Origin: Lunularia cruciata
Lineage: Eukaryota; Streptophyta; Marchantiopsida; Lunulariales; Lunulariaceae
Length of the DNA: 64,000 bases
NCBI GenBank assembly: GCA_948567375.1
Contig: OX419761.1
Coordinates: forward strand, 32,304,501 to 32,368,500
Direction of reading: 5' to 3'
Below the pieces are notes generated by a model that was not told the origin of the DNA, made no database searches, and was given only the letters and a program-made list of their open reading frames with translations. Positions 33,197-44,492 of this stretch are shown in pieces (position 1 is the stretch's first letter; the number at the start of each line of letters is the position of its first letter). Both the position numbers and the translations under genes were made by a program.

Positions 33197-35790
33197 CTAA
33201 TCTGATCCAATGTCCACTTCTTCCTCGGCTTTCAATCTCGATCCCAAAGTAACTTCACTCACTATTCTGTCCTCGGGTTTCACAACTCCTAATTCCTCTA
33301 CCAAATCTAACAATTCTCTTTCCTGATCTGCAATTCCACTAGTGGGTAATCCTTCTAAACCTCTGTCTCCTGACCCACTCTTCTCTAATTCTCCAAGGGT
33401 AACTCCAAAGACATTTGTACTCCTACTTCATCTACTTTGGGTTTTGCTCTGATATCCTTCCAAAGTTTATCTATCTCCAATTTGACTAAGTCTAATCTGA
33501 TTGTGATATTGTCTTCTACTTCCAATATCTTTCTATCTACACGAGTTCTTAGATTGATTAGTAAAGCATTCAAATCTTTGTCCTTCACATTTCTCCTCCT
33601 CATCTCCTACACCAACAACTTCAACTCGTGCAGTCTCGTCTCTTCGATGCACACACTGGCCTTTGTACTCACCATTGCATTCATCTTGATCACAATCTCT
33701 TTTAATGGCTCCAATCTCAGTTTCCTCTCTTGTTCTCGATCTGCAAGCCAATCTTCTTTGTACATTGCCAATTTTGCTTGAAACTCGGCTTTCTCAACTT
33801 CCTTCTCCTTCTCTTTTTGCACAATCTTTTCCTCCTGATCGCGAAGTAACTCTCTCAACCTTTCTTCCTCTCTATACCTCACTGTCAACTCTCGTTGCCA
33901 CAGTTGCTTCTTCTCCTCTACACTCTCCATCACTCTATCGATCTCTTGTTCTTTCTCTGTTACTCTTTCCATAGCATGGATACTTTCTAGTCTCAAATCA
34001 GCAACCTGTTGCTTCAAAATTTCATATTCAGCAATTTGTCTCTCCTTTGCTATGACATTTTGCTCTACTAGTTCCTCCACATTCCTTGCTTCCTTGCTTC
34101 TCAAATTCCCAAGCACTTGATTCTGCACTATTGCATCTACTCATAGTACTTTCCTTTCTTCCTCACCTCGGATTTTACTCTTCTTCAACTCCGAGTTCTC
34201 TTCTTCTAATCATGCTAACACCTGCAATATAGTCTTCACCCTCTGGACACTTTGACTACATCTCCTTCTTCTTGTGCTCTAACTTTACTAATAATGGGCA
34301 CACAACCTCCCACAGGTACTCCACTCCTTCACTTGGAGTTACCTCGACTTGCGGAGTGATCTCCTTCTTCACTTGACACTCACCTTCTAAGCCGTAGTTG
34401 CCGTATAGGAATGGATGTTTCACTCCCCAAACTTTCATCCTCCTCTTCTCTTACCTTACTCAGCCCCACTCTACACTTTGCCTTTTGCTTAGAACAAACT
34501 CCTCGTTGAATGGTAACTTTCCTTTCTTCCTACTCTGGCACTTTGTCTTCCAACTTTGAGTTACCTTTCTCCTCCATCTCCATCGTGGCTTTCTCTTCCT
34601 TGGGTACTGATGTCATCTCCCCTCCATCATTGCTATCACTACTTGTGTCTCCACTCTGTAGTGTGAGCTCGGGTTCTTCATCTCTTTCCAAGTCTTTGGA
34701 CTTGCACTCGGCTTTGGACTTGCACTTGGCTTCGCCTTCTGATTCTTCCTCCGATGATGCAATTACCACCATACCTTTCCTTGGGTTTACTCTTCTAGCC
34801 TTCCAAGGTCCAAATTTCTTGATGTCTTCTCCTTCTCCTTGTCGACTCCTCTTCTTTGACTTTGGAGGACTCACATCCAACTGCACACTCTTCCCCGTCT
34901 GCGCGTAATACTCATCATTGCTCCTGATCTGAAGAATGTATTGCTACTCCTCCATGTCAACATCCTTTCTTAAGTCAAGATGGAAATGCAACACCATCTT
35001 GTTGCGCTCCGCCACTATTGAGCAAGTTCAGCCCCAAATAGAAATGAGTTGCAAATGGCACAATGTAATGCGGAGGTGATTTATCCTGCAAATTCTATAC
35101 CATTTGTCTTGTTCTCCCATGAAACACTTTGCCCAGTTAATTTGCGAACCTGCAAACATCTTATGGAAGAACACCGCTTGGTGCTTCATCACATAAGTCG
35201 TTCTCTCCGGCTTCAAGATTGCCATTAGAGCACTCACAATCCCTTGCTTGACAGGATCCTTGTAACTCTCTACTTTGTAACCATTCTTTGTGCGCTTCAA
35301 AGAGAAAGCATCTCTCACCTCCTAGGTTTCTTCTGCTACTTCACCCTTCCCCAAGAACGTGGCACCATGCTCCACGCTTGCTTCTCTTCCGAGTACTAAC
35401 CTCCAATCCAACTTTGTCCAGCAAGCCGGATTACCTCTCTTCCCTTCTTCCTTGGGGCCATCAAGACATCTACTCTCGATGGTCTCAATCATGAACCTTG
35501 GAAAGCTTACATTCCAGTTCCACGCAAAGAATATGATCCAAAGTCTGCTCAAGACTTCAATTCTTGCAATCACATCTAACCTTCAAATTGCATGATTTCT
35601 CACTACAAATTCAAAGTTCTTCTTCCCTCCTCCCATCTTTCTCTCTTCCACTCTGGGCTGGGGACTATTCTTCCTATTGATTCTTGGATTAGCCCTCTCG
35701 AATTCTTCTCTACACACCAATGCATCTTCAACTCTACTTTCCTTCCCACAATCACTTGTAGGATGACTTCTTAATGGCAAGGGAAAATTT
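33197..35790 (-). pseudogene. C2 ORF2, coiled-coil protein remnant
   Basis: Sense order: FPLPLRSHP, RVEERKMGGGKK, VIARIEVLSRLW, DAFSLKRTKNGYKVESYKDP, AVFFHKMFAGSQINWAKCF, an acidic SSEEESEGE region, then the coiled coil RNVEELVEQNVIAKERQIAE and EKEQEIDRVMESVEEKKQLW (173 codons open at 33607-34128). It ends near 33197. Homologous along its length to 8644-11217. Frameshifts and a few stops. Helical heptads and charged content are conserved better than the spacer sequences. Confidence 0.68.
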
Positions 35791-36178
35791 CTTGTCCTTG
35801 CTTCATCTTTAGCCCAATTTTTATAGAATCGTGCCTTCTTTGTCTTTCTTCAATTTGAGTTTCTACCAAGAAATCACACCTCTTACACGCTCCTGTCACT
35901 ATCAAGTGTCCTTCACGCATATGACCACCATTTTTGAACGGTCCCTTCTTGAATGTCTCACCCCAAAGGAAAGTTGTTACACTATCCTCGCCTTGGGTTG
36001 AGCACCCCCGATACGAAGACTCCTTACTTTGGGTTGTATGCTGATAGGTCAATTCTGAGTACTTCGCCTTATGACCCAAAGCCATGTTACCTCGGATTTC
36101 ATCTTGAGGACACTTTTCTTTGCCTTCTTTGGCCATACAGGCGCAATTTGCCTTCTCTATACACTTCTTCTTCCACAT
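35771..36178 (-). pseudogene. C2 ORF1, Cys-containing small protein
   Basis: Open for about 135 codons from MWKKKCIEKANCACMAK to IFPCH, overlapping the start of ORF2 in another frame. Features: CIEKANCAC near the start, GHKAKY, TFLWGETFKKGPFKNGG and a CKRC pair near residue 95. No known family recognised. It is intact in C2 but truncated in C1, so it may be real or the 5' part of a shifted ORF2. Confidence 0.5.
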
Positions 36179-36212
36179 TTCAAAAAAAAACAAAAAATGT
36201 GTGGGTACCACA

Positions 36213-36335
36213 ATGTTATGTGGCTCTTCTGGTGGAGTTGCTACTATGTTAGTGTATGATAGTTGTTTGAGAGGATGGCATATGGCATGTATGACTCTTC
36301 AACTCACAATGGTTCCTTAGGGATAGTAGTTATGT
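36213..36335 (+). pseudogene. B2 PHD finger
   Basis: Reads MLCGSSGGVATMLV, YDSC, RGWHMACMTLQLTMVP, then LCPRC. With the CM just before C2, the C4HC3 ligand series is nearly complete (one Cys is Tyr) and the Trp before His is kept. Three stops near the end. Independent confirmation of the PHD finger seen in B1. Confidence 0.75.
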
Positions 36336-36524
36336 CCTAGATGTACTTGACCTATAGCTAGTTCATCCTTTATATGGTATAGATTGCAGATAGGCGACTA
36401 ACGATGGGGCTCCATAGCACCCGGCCTCCTGATGTCTCCAAGTATATGGTTTAAGGTATACCATATACTTGGATTAGATGGCTATCTAGAGTTATAGGGA
36501 CCTAACTGCTAACTAGGGGGCGCT

Positions 36525-37114
36525 TGTAGCACTTTAGAGTTCACTTATGTGTGAGTTATATGTCTATAGTGTATGTTGTTGACAATAATGTATGTTATTG
36601 ACAACAATGTATGTTGTTGACAACGATGTATGTTGTGTAGACATGTATATATGCACAATAGCTATCATTCCATTTGTAGTATTGCATCTAAATTGCTCTC
36701 ACATTGGAGTTCCAGTGATAGTAGTTAGAGGTATTTTAGCAACCACTCATTGACTACTTTCAGACTGTTAGATTTTGTGTTCGGGGTATTGACTTCATGG
36801 TGAGGTCCACCATCACTTGGCACCATTCACACCATTGGGTGTGCCGTCAATGGGACCGTTAAGGTTTCAGACCTAGCTTGAGTCCAAGGGTATACTTTTT
36901 GAAGTGTAACTCCAGAGAGCTCACTTCTCTGATGTTGAGCCTTTGAGTTCTTGGCTATGGTGGATAGAGCCCAGCAAGCGTCACTTGGATTCTCTTAGCT
37001 AGAGTGGATGTGGCTTGACTATAATCAATGCTCAATTGTTAGTCATTTATAGAGTGATAAATCAAATACTGATATGAGTTGAATTGATTCTAGTGGTATA
37101 AACGAATTGATTAT
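36525..37114 (+). repeat. B2 3' LTR
   Basis: Starts TGTAGCACTTTAGAG right after the GGGGGCGCT polypurine tract. It aligns with 12304-12015 and 8231-7950 of B1 and lacks the last ~450 bp of that LTR. A short internal unit ATGTATGTTGTTGACAA is repeated about three times at 36570-36640. Confidence 0.75.
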
Positions 37115-37219
37115 TGTGGCACTTTAGAGTCTATGTATGACTTATGTGTGAGTTATATATCTATAGTGTATATGGTGGACGGCGATGTATATTGTGTAGC
37201 GTTGTATATACGCACGACA
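37115..37219 (+). repeat. B block R, outer copy in B2
   Basis: TGTGGCACTTTAGAG...CGCACGACA. Same block as at 36525, placed after the LTR body and forming the right end of the element stack. It stops at the same internal point as the outer R copy of B1. Confidence 0.78.
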
Positions 37220-40200
37220 CACTTCTTTGTTCCTCTAGCCTTGGAGTTATATGGAGCGATGTACATAACATTAGACACATTTGTCAAGGAATGCACAAAA
37301 GCTTATCATGTTAGGCGCCAATGGGTATCACTCTCACTCTCATACTTTATAGCATATTTGAGATGACGTGTGTGCATTGCTGTACCTAGTGTAGTGGTTG
37401 GTGCAATCCATAAGAAAATAATCACACTAGGTGATGTTTATTCAAATGTTCTAATTGTTTATAGATTGGACAATTTGCATAGCTATGATATTTTAGGTGC
37501 AAAAAGGCAGATTCCTCATATCAACTCTATTGGGCCTTAGCCCCCATGTTACCTATGTTGTCTCACCCTTGTACTCGGTGGGGTCTTCCCATCAATGGGG
37601 TCAATCCATCGTTTGGGTTTTCTTCGCGGTTTTCTACCCTTCCTTTGATCCCTATCCCCAAAATAAATCCATAGTTTTTCTCCCCGTCCGTTGTGTCTAT
37701 CGTTTAAGTAATATCACCTGTTGTCTTCGTCCCTAGATATAGTTACGTCCAACGTTACCCTCCGTTGTCCCCGTGCCTTAGGTACCTACCCTATTAGTAG
37801 GCGATAATGACCCAATCTCGATAAGTGTGTTACTAAACCTTTACACACGAACAATATCATGTATAACTAACACATTAGTTGCCAACTAAGACAAACACAG
37901 CTGCCACGTCGGTCCATGTCAAATAGCAAGGTATTATTACATTGGGGTACGGTACTGCTAAGTCTTTGTCCCAACTTGAATGCCGGTATGTAAGTAGTCG
38001 AAGTGCCAATCAATGCTGGTATTGTTAAGTCTATCGCTCTGCATGTTGTGAATATTCTGCGTTTCCAATCCATTCTATTGGAATCTAGAGTATATCTCGG
38101 ACAAAGCAACAACCCATATAATTCATCTCTACGAAATATATAATTCTTAGATGCGGTTGTGCAGATTTCTCGTCTAGACTCTGTTGGACTTAGTCTCATG
38201 TTACCTTTTTTTTCTTTCCCTGGTATGATTGGACTTAGCCTCATGTTACCTTTTTTTTTCTCTCCCTTGTATGGTTGGACGGGGTCTTCCCATCCTTCAT
38301 TTTTCCTACGCGGTCGCCTTCTTCGTCTCTATAATTCATCTCTACGAAATTTAGGTTTTGTTTAGTTTCTCCTAATTGTAATTGCAAGTGAGCGTGTTGT
38401 TCAAAATAGGGAAGAAAGGCGACCGCGTAGGAAAAACGAAGGATGGAAAACCCCATCAAGCCGTACAAGGGAGAGAAAACAAAGGTAACATGGGGTTATT
38501 CAAAATGAGAATGTGACCTCCGACTTGCAATAGTCAAGCGCACTCTTCTCGACAACATACAGCATGCGATTCTATCTCCCTACACTTGTTCTGCTCAATG
38601 GTGACATTGCACCACACAACATTTTCTCCAAAACGTGCCGCCCCATATATTGCATTGAAATTAAATCTGTCTCCATTTCAATACTATCGACAACAACGGG
38701 GACAAGACATGACCACAAGCAAAGCCTGTCTTAGCATTGATAAGTTTCTTATTTAGTGTAATCGATGACTTCTTTTAACGGAAATTGACTTCCTGTTTCT
38801 ATAAAAGCCCGATATCCGATAAGAAATGCTCTTATATTTGAGTGACCAATCAAAGTAAGACATGTATGTAACTTAATGGATGTATTAAGAAATGTCCATT
38901 AAGATAATCTCGAGATAAACTAGTAATTCTGCAAACTCTTCCAAAGAATTTTCTCTAGTATTGAACCCGGAAATAATAAGTTTCCTTTTGTTCCTCTCCC
39001 TACACTCCTCGAAGAGTTCCTTGGAGATCCTCTCAACTGGATACACGTAAGTAATTTTCTCTCTTTTTCTCTGCCTTGCATAAGCCTCCAAAGACGCATC
39101 GAAAGCGGCCACGAGATTTCCTCATAGAAGGCCTTACCAATATTGATAAGAGGTTTCTTTATGAGATATTCCATTAACATTTACGATCGTAATGCTTCTC
39201 ATTCGAGATTACTTAGTTTCGTGAATTGAAACCCCTTATTGTACTCTATTATGAGGGGTTCCACTCTTAGCTGTTTAAGTGGCTTGTTTACGGACTAGGA
39301 GTGATTGTAAACATTGCTATACCTGTAATAGTGCTGGTGGATAGTAACTGTAGTTGAGTCGTTAACTGTAGTTAGGTTCCTTGGGGTTTAGGTAGGAACA
39401 TCTAGATCATAAATGACTCCACTATATCCAAAAAATTCTATCAAATCTTTTTTGAGTAGAAGACGTATCGAGATATAATGGGGTGCAGAGACATGCTGAA
39501 CAGTTTTTGGTCCCCTAGTTCGTAACCAACATATTAACCGAGTAATGTTCCGCGCTCTTCGGGTGGATCCACGACGAGAACTTTCCATCCGATAATGGAT
39601 GTTAATGGACGGAATTTATTGGCCTGATAGAAATCGATTGTGGGTTATATTTTATGTTCTTTTATTTGGTTTACGACGAATTCATTCATGCCGGGTTATT
39701 TCGGGAAACGGGTTCTACCATGCGTGTTAAAACTTAACATGCACATTTCATCAGCTGAACAAATTAGTAAGAAGAACAAGAAATGAAGAATCTTTCAACC
39801 CAATCTATTATTAAGTATGTTTACTAGCTCCAAAAACCACTAGTCTCCGCATTAAACCACATTAAACGATTTGCTGCTATCTCACAAATGGCGCTCCCTA
39901 CTTAATATTCCCGTTCCACATATCCTTCTCTTTCCTTGAAAGAGCATCCTTGACATCCTTGCCGTCCCTCTTCGAATCATAAACTTCAATCTCGTCCTTT
40001 CAAACGTTCTTCCTTAAAATCATTCGTACCTTGTTCAAGTTTGTGGGCAGAAATGAGACTCACGAAAGATAGCAACACTCTCATTATGGGAATGTGAGTG
40101 CGGCTTTCCTGTCGTTGTGTTCCTAATGTAGCAAGCTTTGTTTTCTTCTGTTCAAGCTCTCGGTGATATGTGAGAATCTATCTCGCTTACACTGTTTAGT

Positions 40201-40503
40201 TCCTATAACTTGATTTGGATAAAGGAGTTTTGACGTGGTGGCACATTCGTTGTCGTTGCGGAGGAGAATTTGTCGTGATGTTTGCAAAGTCTTGTCTTGG
40301 GAAAGATTCTACTATGCAGATTTAAGAATCCAAAACGATTGAAAGGACGGTTAAATATGGGAACAGAACCACCACTCTTACCATGGTTGCTGAACAGATT
40401 TGATAAAGCAGTCAAATACCGGAAAAGGAAACAACATCTTTGTGCAAACCGTACAAGTGTAATTCAAAATATGTCAAATGAAACTAAACCCCAATCATAT
40501 CAA
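37220..40503. other. Intergenic, with foldback repeats and unassigned ORFs
   Basis: No convincing gene. A short frame near 37223-37366 reads FFVPLALELYGAM. Two minus-strand frames at 38885-39180 and 39388-39588 are unrecognised. Copies of a foldback repeat lie at 37530-37640 and 38190-38495. The rest shows nothing I can name. Confidence 0.5.
38235..38495. repeat. Foldback repeat with ~95-bp inverted arms
   Basis: 38235-38330 (CATGTTACCTTTTTTTTTCT...CCTACGCGGTCGCC) is inverted at 38405-38493, with about 75 bp between. Related single arms occur at 37541-37640 and 50153-50240, and a partial direct copy at 38190-38235. Dispersed arms sharing TTAGCC..ATGTTACC and CTACGCGGTCGCCTT suggest a small non-autonomous DNA transposon. 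Confidence 0.75.
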
Positions 40504-41066
40504 TATGAGAATCTATCCAATTGCATCTAAGATATTTGAGCCATGCAAGTAGCTAGAAACTATTGGAACATACTAAGAAGTATCATCTAGTGTATCTGCA
40601 CTCCTCTAGTTTACATCAGCCCATGTTCTTGGTAGAGCAATGGATACACGTTGTCCAAAATATGAGAATCTATCCAATCGCATCTAAGATATTTGAGCCA
40701 TGCAAGTAGCTAGAAACTATTGAAACATACTAAGAAGTATCACCTAGTGTATCTGCACTCCTCTAGATTACATCAGCCCATGTTCTTGGTAGAGCAAAGG
40801 ATACTCGTTGTCTAAAGTATGAGAATCTATCCAATAGTATCTAAGATATTTGAGCCATGCAAGTAGCTAGAAACTATTGGAACATACTAAGAAGTACCAC
40901 CTAGTGTACCTGCACTCCTCTAGATTGCATCAGCCCATGTTCTTGGTAGAACAATGGATACACGTTGTCTAAAATATGGAAGAAGCATCACCTAGTGTAT
41001 TTACACTCCTTTGGACTGCATCAGCCCATGTTCTTGGTAGAACAATGGACACACGCTATCTAAAAT
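40504..41066 (+). repeat. 157-bp tandem array, about 3.6 units
   Basis: Units begin TATGAGAATC at 40504, 40661 and 40818, and a truncated unit at 40975 lacks its first ~70 bp. Units differ by a few bases. Each contains ATCAGCCCATGTTCTTGGTA. No open frame spans it. Confidence 0.92.
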
Positions 41067-44000
41067 ATGCTACAAAGTATGAGAGTGAGAATAGTACTTC
41101 TAATGTCTAATATGATAAGCTCTTTCGTACTTACCGACAAATGTGTCTAATGCTATGTCCATCGCGTTATATATCTCCAAGGCTAGAGTAACAAAAAAGT
41201 GACCTCATTACATATCTCTATACTTGGAGATCTTGCTTGTTGTTGCTCTACTTGTCGTCCATCAAGGCGATAAATATTCATACTTTCCAAAACTGCATCA
41301 TGCATAGAATATATAATCATAACATCCGCTTTGGTCACGTAATCATCTTATACCAAATATAACTCTGCCCTAACATGTGTTGACTATAAAGTATATGAAT
41401 ATTCCTTCCAAGCAAGGTATCTGCTCTTCTTGCCATAACAAACATGATATCCTTGAGTGCATGATGGATAATTATCCTCGGTCCTCCGTAAGAAAACCAG
41501 GTCATGTGTACCGCAGTTGGGACAAAATGTAGACTATCATTTGTCTACCAAACACACCGAATTCCTTGTCTAGGGGACCATCTTCGGGTTCAGACATTAA
41601 AATTTCTATGCATTATGGTATGGTACTTTAAATGTACATAGATGACGCAAAAACCAAGATCATATTAATTTCTTGATCCGTTTGAATTCGAAGGCATTCG
41701 AATGCTTTTCTTCTCTTTAGTGTAAGGAATGACATAAACACATTATTCAAAATTTAACCAATTCACCTATGTAGAATCTATTGCATTAATGTCTATGAGC
41801 AGACTTGCCATATAAAAGAGTTTATAAGTAAGCTTTTAAGATATTACCGCCCCAACATCTGCATATAATCGTCACACGAGAAGTTGCACGGTTTGATGGT
41901 GGTGTGAAATCTTCGAGAGCATAATTTCCTACATTGTGTCAATTTGGTGAGCAAAAGACAGAGCTTTAGATGAGGATGAGTGGAGTGGAACGAAGTGGGA
42001 AAGGAGTGGCTGGTGTCTTTTGCTGTGTTGGAGGGAAGCGTGATAGTTGTTGAAATTGGATTTTGACGAAGAGAAGAGAGGAGAGGAGACGGGTTGTGCA
42101 TCAAGAATATTGAATAGCGTGTACATTTCTAGTGCCTAAATGACTATGGAAGTCGTAAGAGTGAATCTGGAACTCTATTCTCGGAAATCCAACACTTTGA
42201 GAATACAACATAAGATTAGGAAGATTCGCAAATTCTACAATTTTTGTTAAGTCACAAACTTTATATTGCAGTGCAATTGTGGGCGGCTACTGTTCAATAA
42301 TCCTCTACAACACTATATCCATTCTGTAGAAAAATCAGCAAGAGGCATATGGAAAATCTGATCTAATATAGTGATGATAGTGTCCATTTTAATTCGTGAT
42401 ATAACACGTAGATCTTTCATTTGTGGACTGCTACTCTGCAATCGAGCTACAATCTTGAATAATTCCTACTGTACAAAAGTGAGAACACCTGAAACCCAAC
42501 CACTCAGATAATCAGACCCACAGGTTTCCGGTGCTTAATAAAGTAATTGAGCGTTTCTCGTAGCATCTTGCACCCTAAACTCTGTCAGGAGTGTGCCCGG
42601 CCACTTGAGGAAGATGGGGTGGAGGTGGAACTGTAGCGACATGGCTCTATTACTTCCAATCCTAACTTGAATGGAGCCGAGATGTGGTGCATAGTCTCGA
42701 ATATATCTGTTATACTTCCGAGGCTGGATCGGTGGGTGGATGAAAGGAAGACCACATGAAGGAAGCACAGATGTGTACTACTGCAGTTAAACCAAAAATT
42801 TATTGATTGGGTTTGGCGTTCTTTTGAACTTTTTTGGTTAGAGTAGAGGGATTTCAATGAGTGACCCTAGGATGATTAAGAAGTCGGTTGAGGAGGAAGA
42901 TGTGGGTCCGTCTGGGACAGGGTGAGCCATAGAATAGATGCATCCAATTTCCTTGTCGACTTAAGAAGGAATTAATTTGAGTATAATACAGTACTGCAGA
43001 GGAAAGTTGGGAGGGGAGTGGAGAGGAGTGGCGGACTCTGCTATTCTTCCATTCTATTGATAGCTTTGTGAAAAGCTGGGGGAAGAAGAAAACAGCAGGT
43101 GTTGTTGCAGACAACGACAACGACGACGATTGATGACTCAATCTGTCTGACTGACTGACTAGGTCGGACTTCAAAGGCCTTGGGAGACTCTCTGTCTGTC
43201 TGTTTGTCTTCAAGACAACTAAAGATCGTAGGATTCTCGAAAGTTTCCAAAGAAAACTTGACTGAACTGGGTGTTTGGTTGTTCTCGATTCAGCGTTAGC
43301 ATAGGAAGAAGAAGAAGAAAGCGGGATTTGGAAACAGCATCATCAAATTCTATCTCTGTGTGCGAGGCCGACTCCACTGTAAGTTCAAGATTCTAAGGCA
43401 GATGGACTAGTGCTAGTACTAGTGATACTACTCTAGTGGGACATTAGGTGATTGTTCGGCAAGGGTGATGGACAGCGGACGGTTGTTTGTGACGCGTGTG
43501 TAAGTGATGAGAAGAGGGCATTATTCATCCGTAGGAAGGAGGAGAAGAAACGAGAAAAGGGACTCAAAAAACTAGATGCACGCGAGACTCACCAGATCAT
43601 TAACCGTAGTCAGTCGATCCAGGGTGGGTAAATGCGAATCCTGCATGAGGGGAAGGGGTGGTACCTTTTTTGCTGAGCTATCGCACTAACTGGACTGTAA
43701 TATTTTTGTGTTTCTCTTGTTTCTCTTTTTGGTTCCTGCTATCGTGGGATTCTACGCGTTCAGTGTTGTTCCTCATAACGAGGAAGAAATTGAACGAGTG
43801 AGGCCCAGCATAGCTACGTCGTAACGATCAAGAATTGCAGTTCTTCTCATCAGCAGTTGCTGCTGCTGCTGCTACTGCTACTGCTACTGCTCACTCATCC
43901 TTTCTAGGTGATGCACGTTGGGAAGGCCTACCACTTCATAGGCTCAGGAATTGTGCATGGGAGGGCAGAACCAGCAACAGCCCCGGGCAGGACAAGGGTT

Positions 44001-44492
44001 TCGAATTCGGCATTTGGTCGGACTGGTACTAAGGGAATCCAAGAAGACTTTGTGGGTGTGAGAGGGTTTGTGAAAGAAGAAAAAGATCTGGTTCATCAAT
44101 CAGAGGCCCAATCAACAACTTCAGCGTGATTCATTTACCAAGGATCCGAACGTACAGACAAAAGCAGTAGTTGGGTTTTAGGGAGGTTATCATAAGAACA
44201 AGGAGCCTGATCACGTCCCCGGGGTGGTCTTTGTGTCCTCCCTCCGGTTAAAAAGGATGGGGGTACATACATGGTGGGGTGTACTTTGGTGCACGGAAGA
44301 GAATTGGACAGCCGCAGCAGCACAAGGTCAGACTGAGGGGGCTCCTCTCTCTCCTCCCAAGGCTTTCTAGGAGGAGAGCTCTTAGTTAGCTAAGCTAGAT
44401 AGCAGCAGCAGTCGCAATGGTGGTTTGAACGCTATATTAAATGCATTGCCTGTGACTGAGTTGTAGCTTGCTTCTTTTGAGCTCTTGAAACC
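41067..44492. other. Intergenic and probable kinase leader
   Basis: No gene recognised. 41975-42060 carries a copy of the repeat found in the HEL2-like intron (GTGGAGTGGAACGAAGTGGG type). Just upstream of the kinase lies a CTG/CTGCTA microsatellite (43857-43890), inside a 65-codon frame (43835-44032) that could be an upstream ORF if transcribed. The stretch 43260-44492 is a plausible 5' UTR/promoter; no TATA element stands out. Confidence 0.45.

Larger units (their letters stand above)
32414..36212 (-). mobile_element. Element C2: second copy of the coiled-coil element
   Basis: 3799 bp, minus orientation, with perfect 5-bp target duplications ATGTT at 32409-32413 and 36213-36217. Plus-strand ends are TGTGACAACCCGG and GGGTACCACA, the exact complements of C1 ends. 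Host B2 coding sequence continues across it. Its ORF1 is longer than in C1 and its ORF2 is likewise long but shift-broken. Two independent insertions with identical ends prove that C is a mobile unit. Confidence 0.9.
30587..37219 (+). mobile_element. Gypsy element B2, 3' half, hosting C2
   Basis: Plus-strand family-B element: RNase H (30587-30940), integrase (31229-32140), integrase C-terminus (32214-32413), C2 insertion, PHD finger (36213-36335), polypurine tract (36513-36524) and LTR (36525 on). The 5' half should lie beyond A2, left of the window. More decayed than B1, as expected for the outermost layer. Confidence 0.85.

Noticed and set aside
34510-34908. Plus-strand ORF of 132 codons, and similar antisense ORFs at 9612-10417
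   Set aside because: They lie antisense to the coiled-coil ORF of element C; Ser/Leu-rich composition is the mirror of Glu/Lys-rich coding.
39388-39588. Organellar DNA insert
   Set aside because: The AT-rich frame first suggested a plastid or mitochondrial ribosomal gene, but no motif of any such gene could be matched.
40504-41066. CRISPR-like periodic repeats
   Set aside because: Period is 157 bp with the whole unit conserved; there are no short repeats with variable spacers, and the DNA is eukaryotic.
43835-44032. Small gene with Ala/Thr repeats before the kinase
   Set aside because: The repeat part is a CTG/CTGCTA microsatellite; no support beyond an open frame. At most an upstream ORF.
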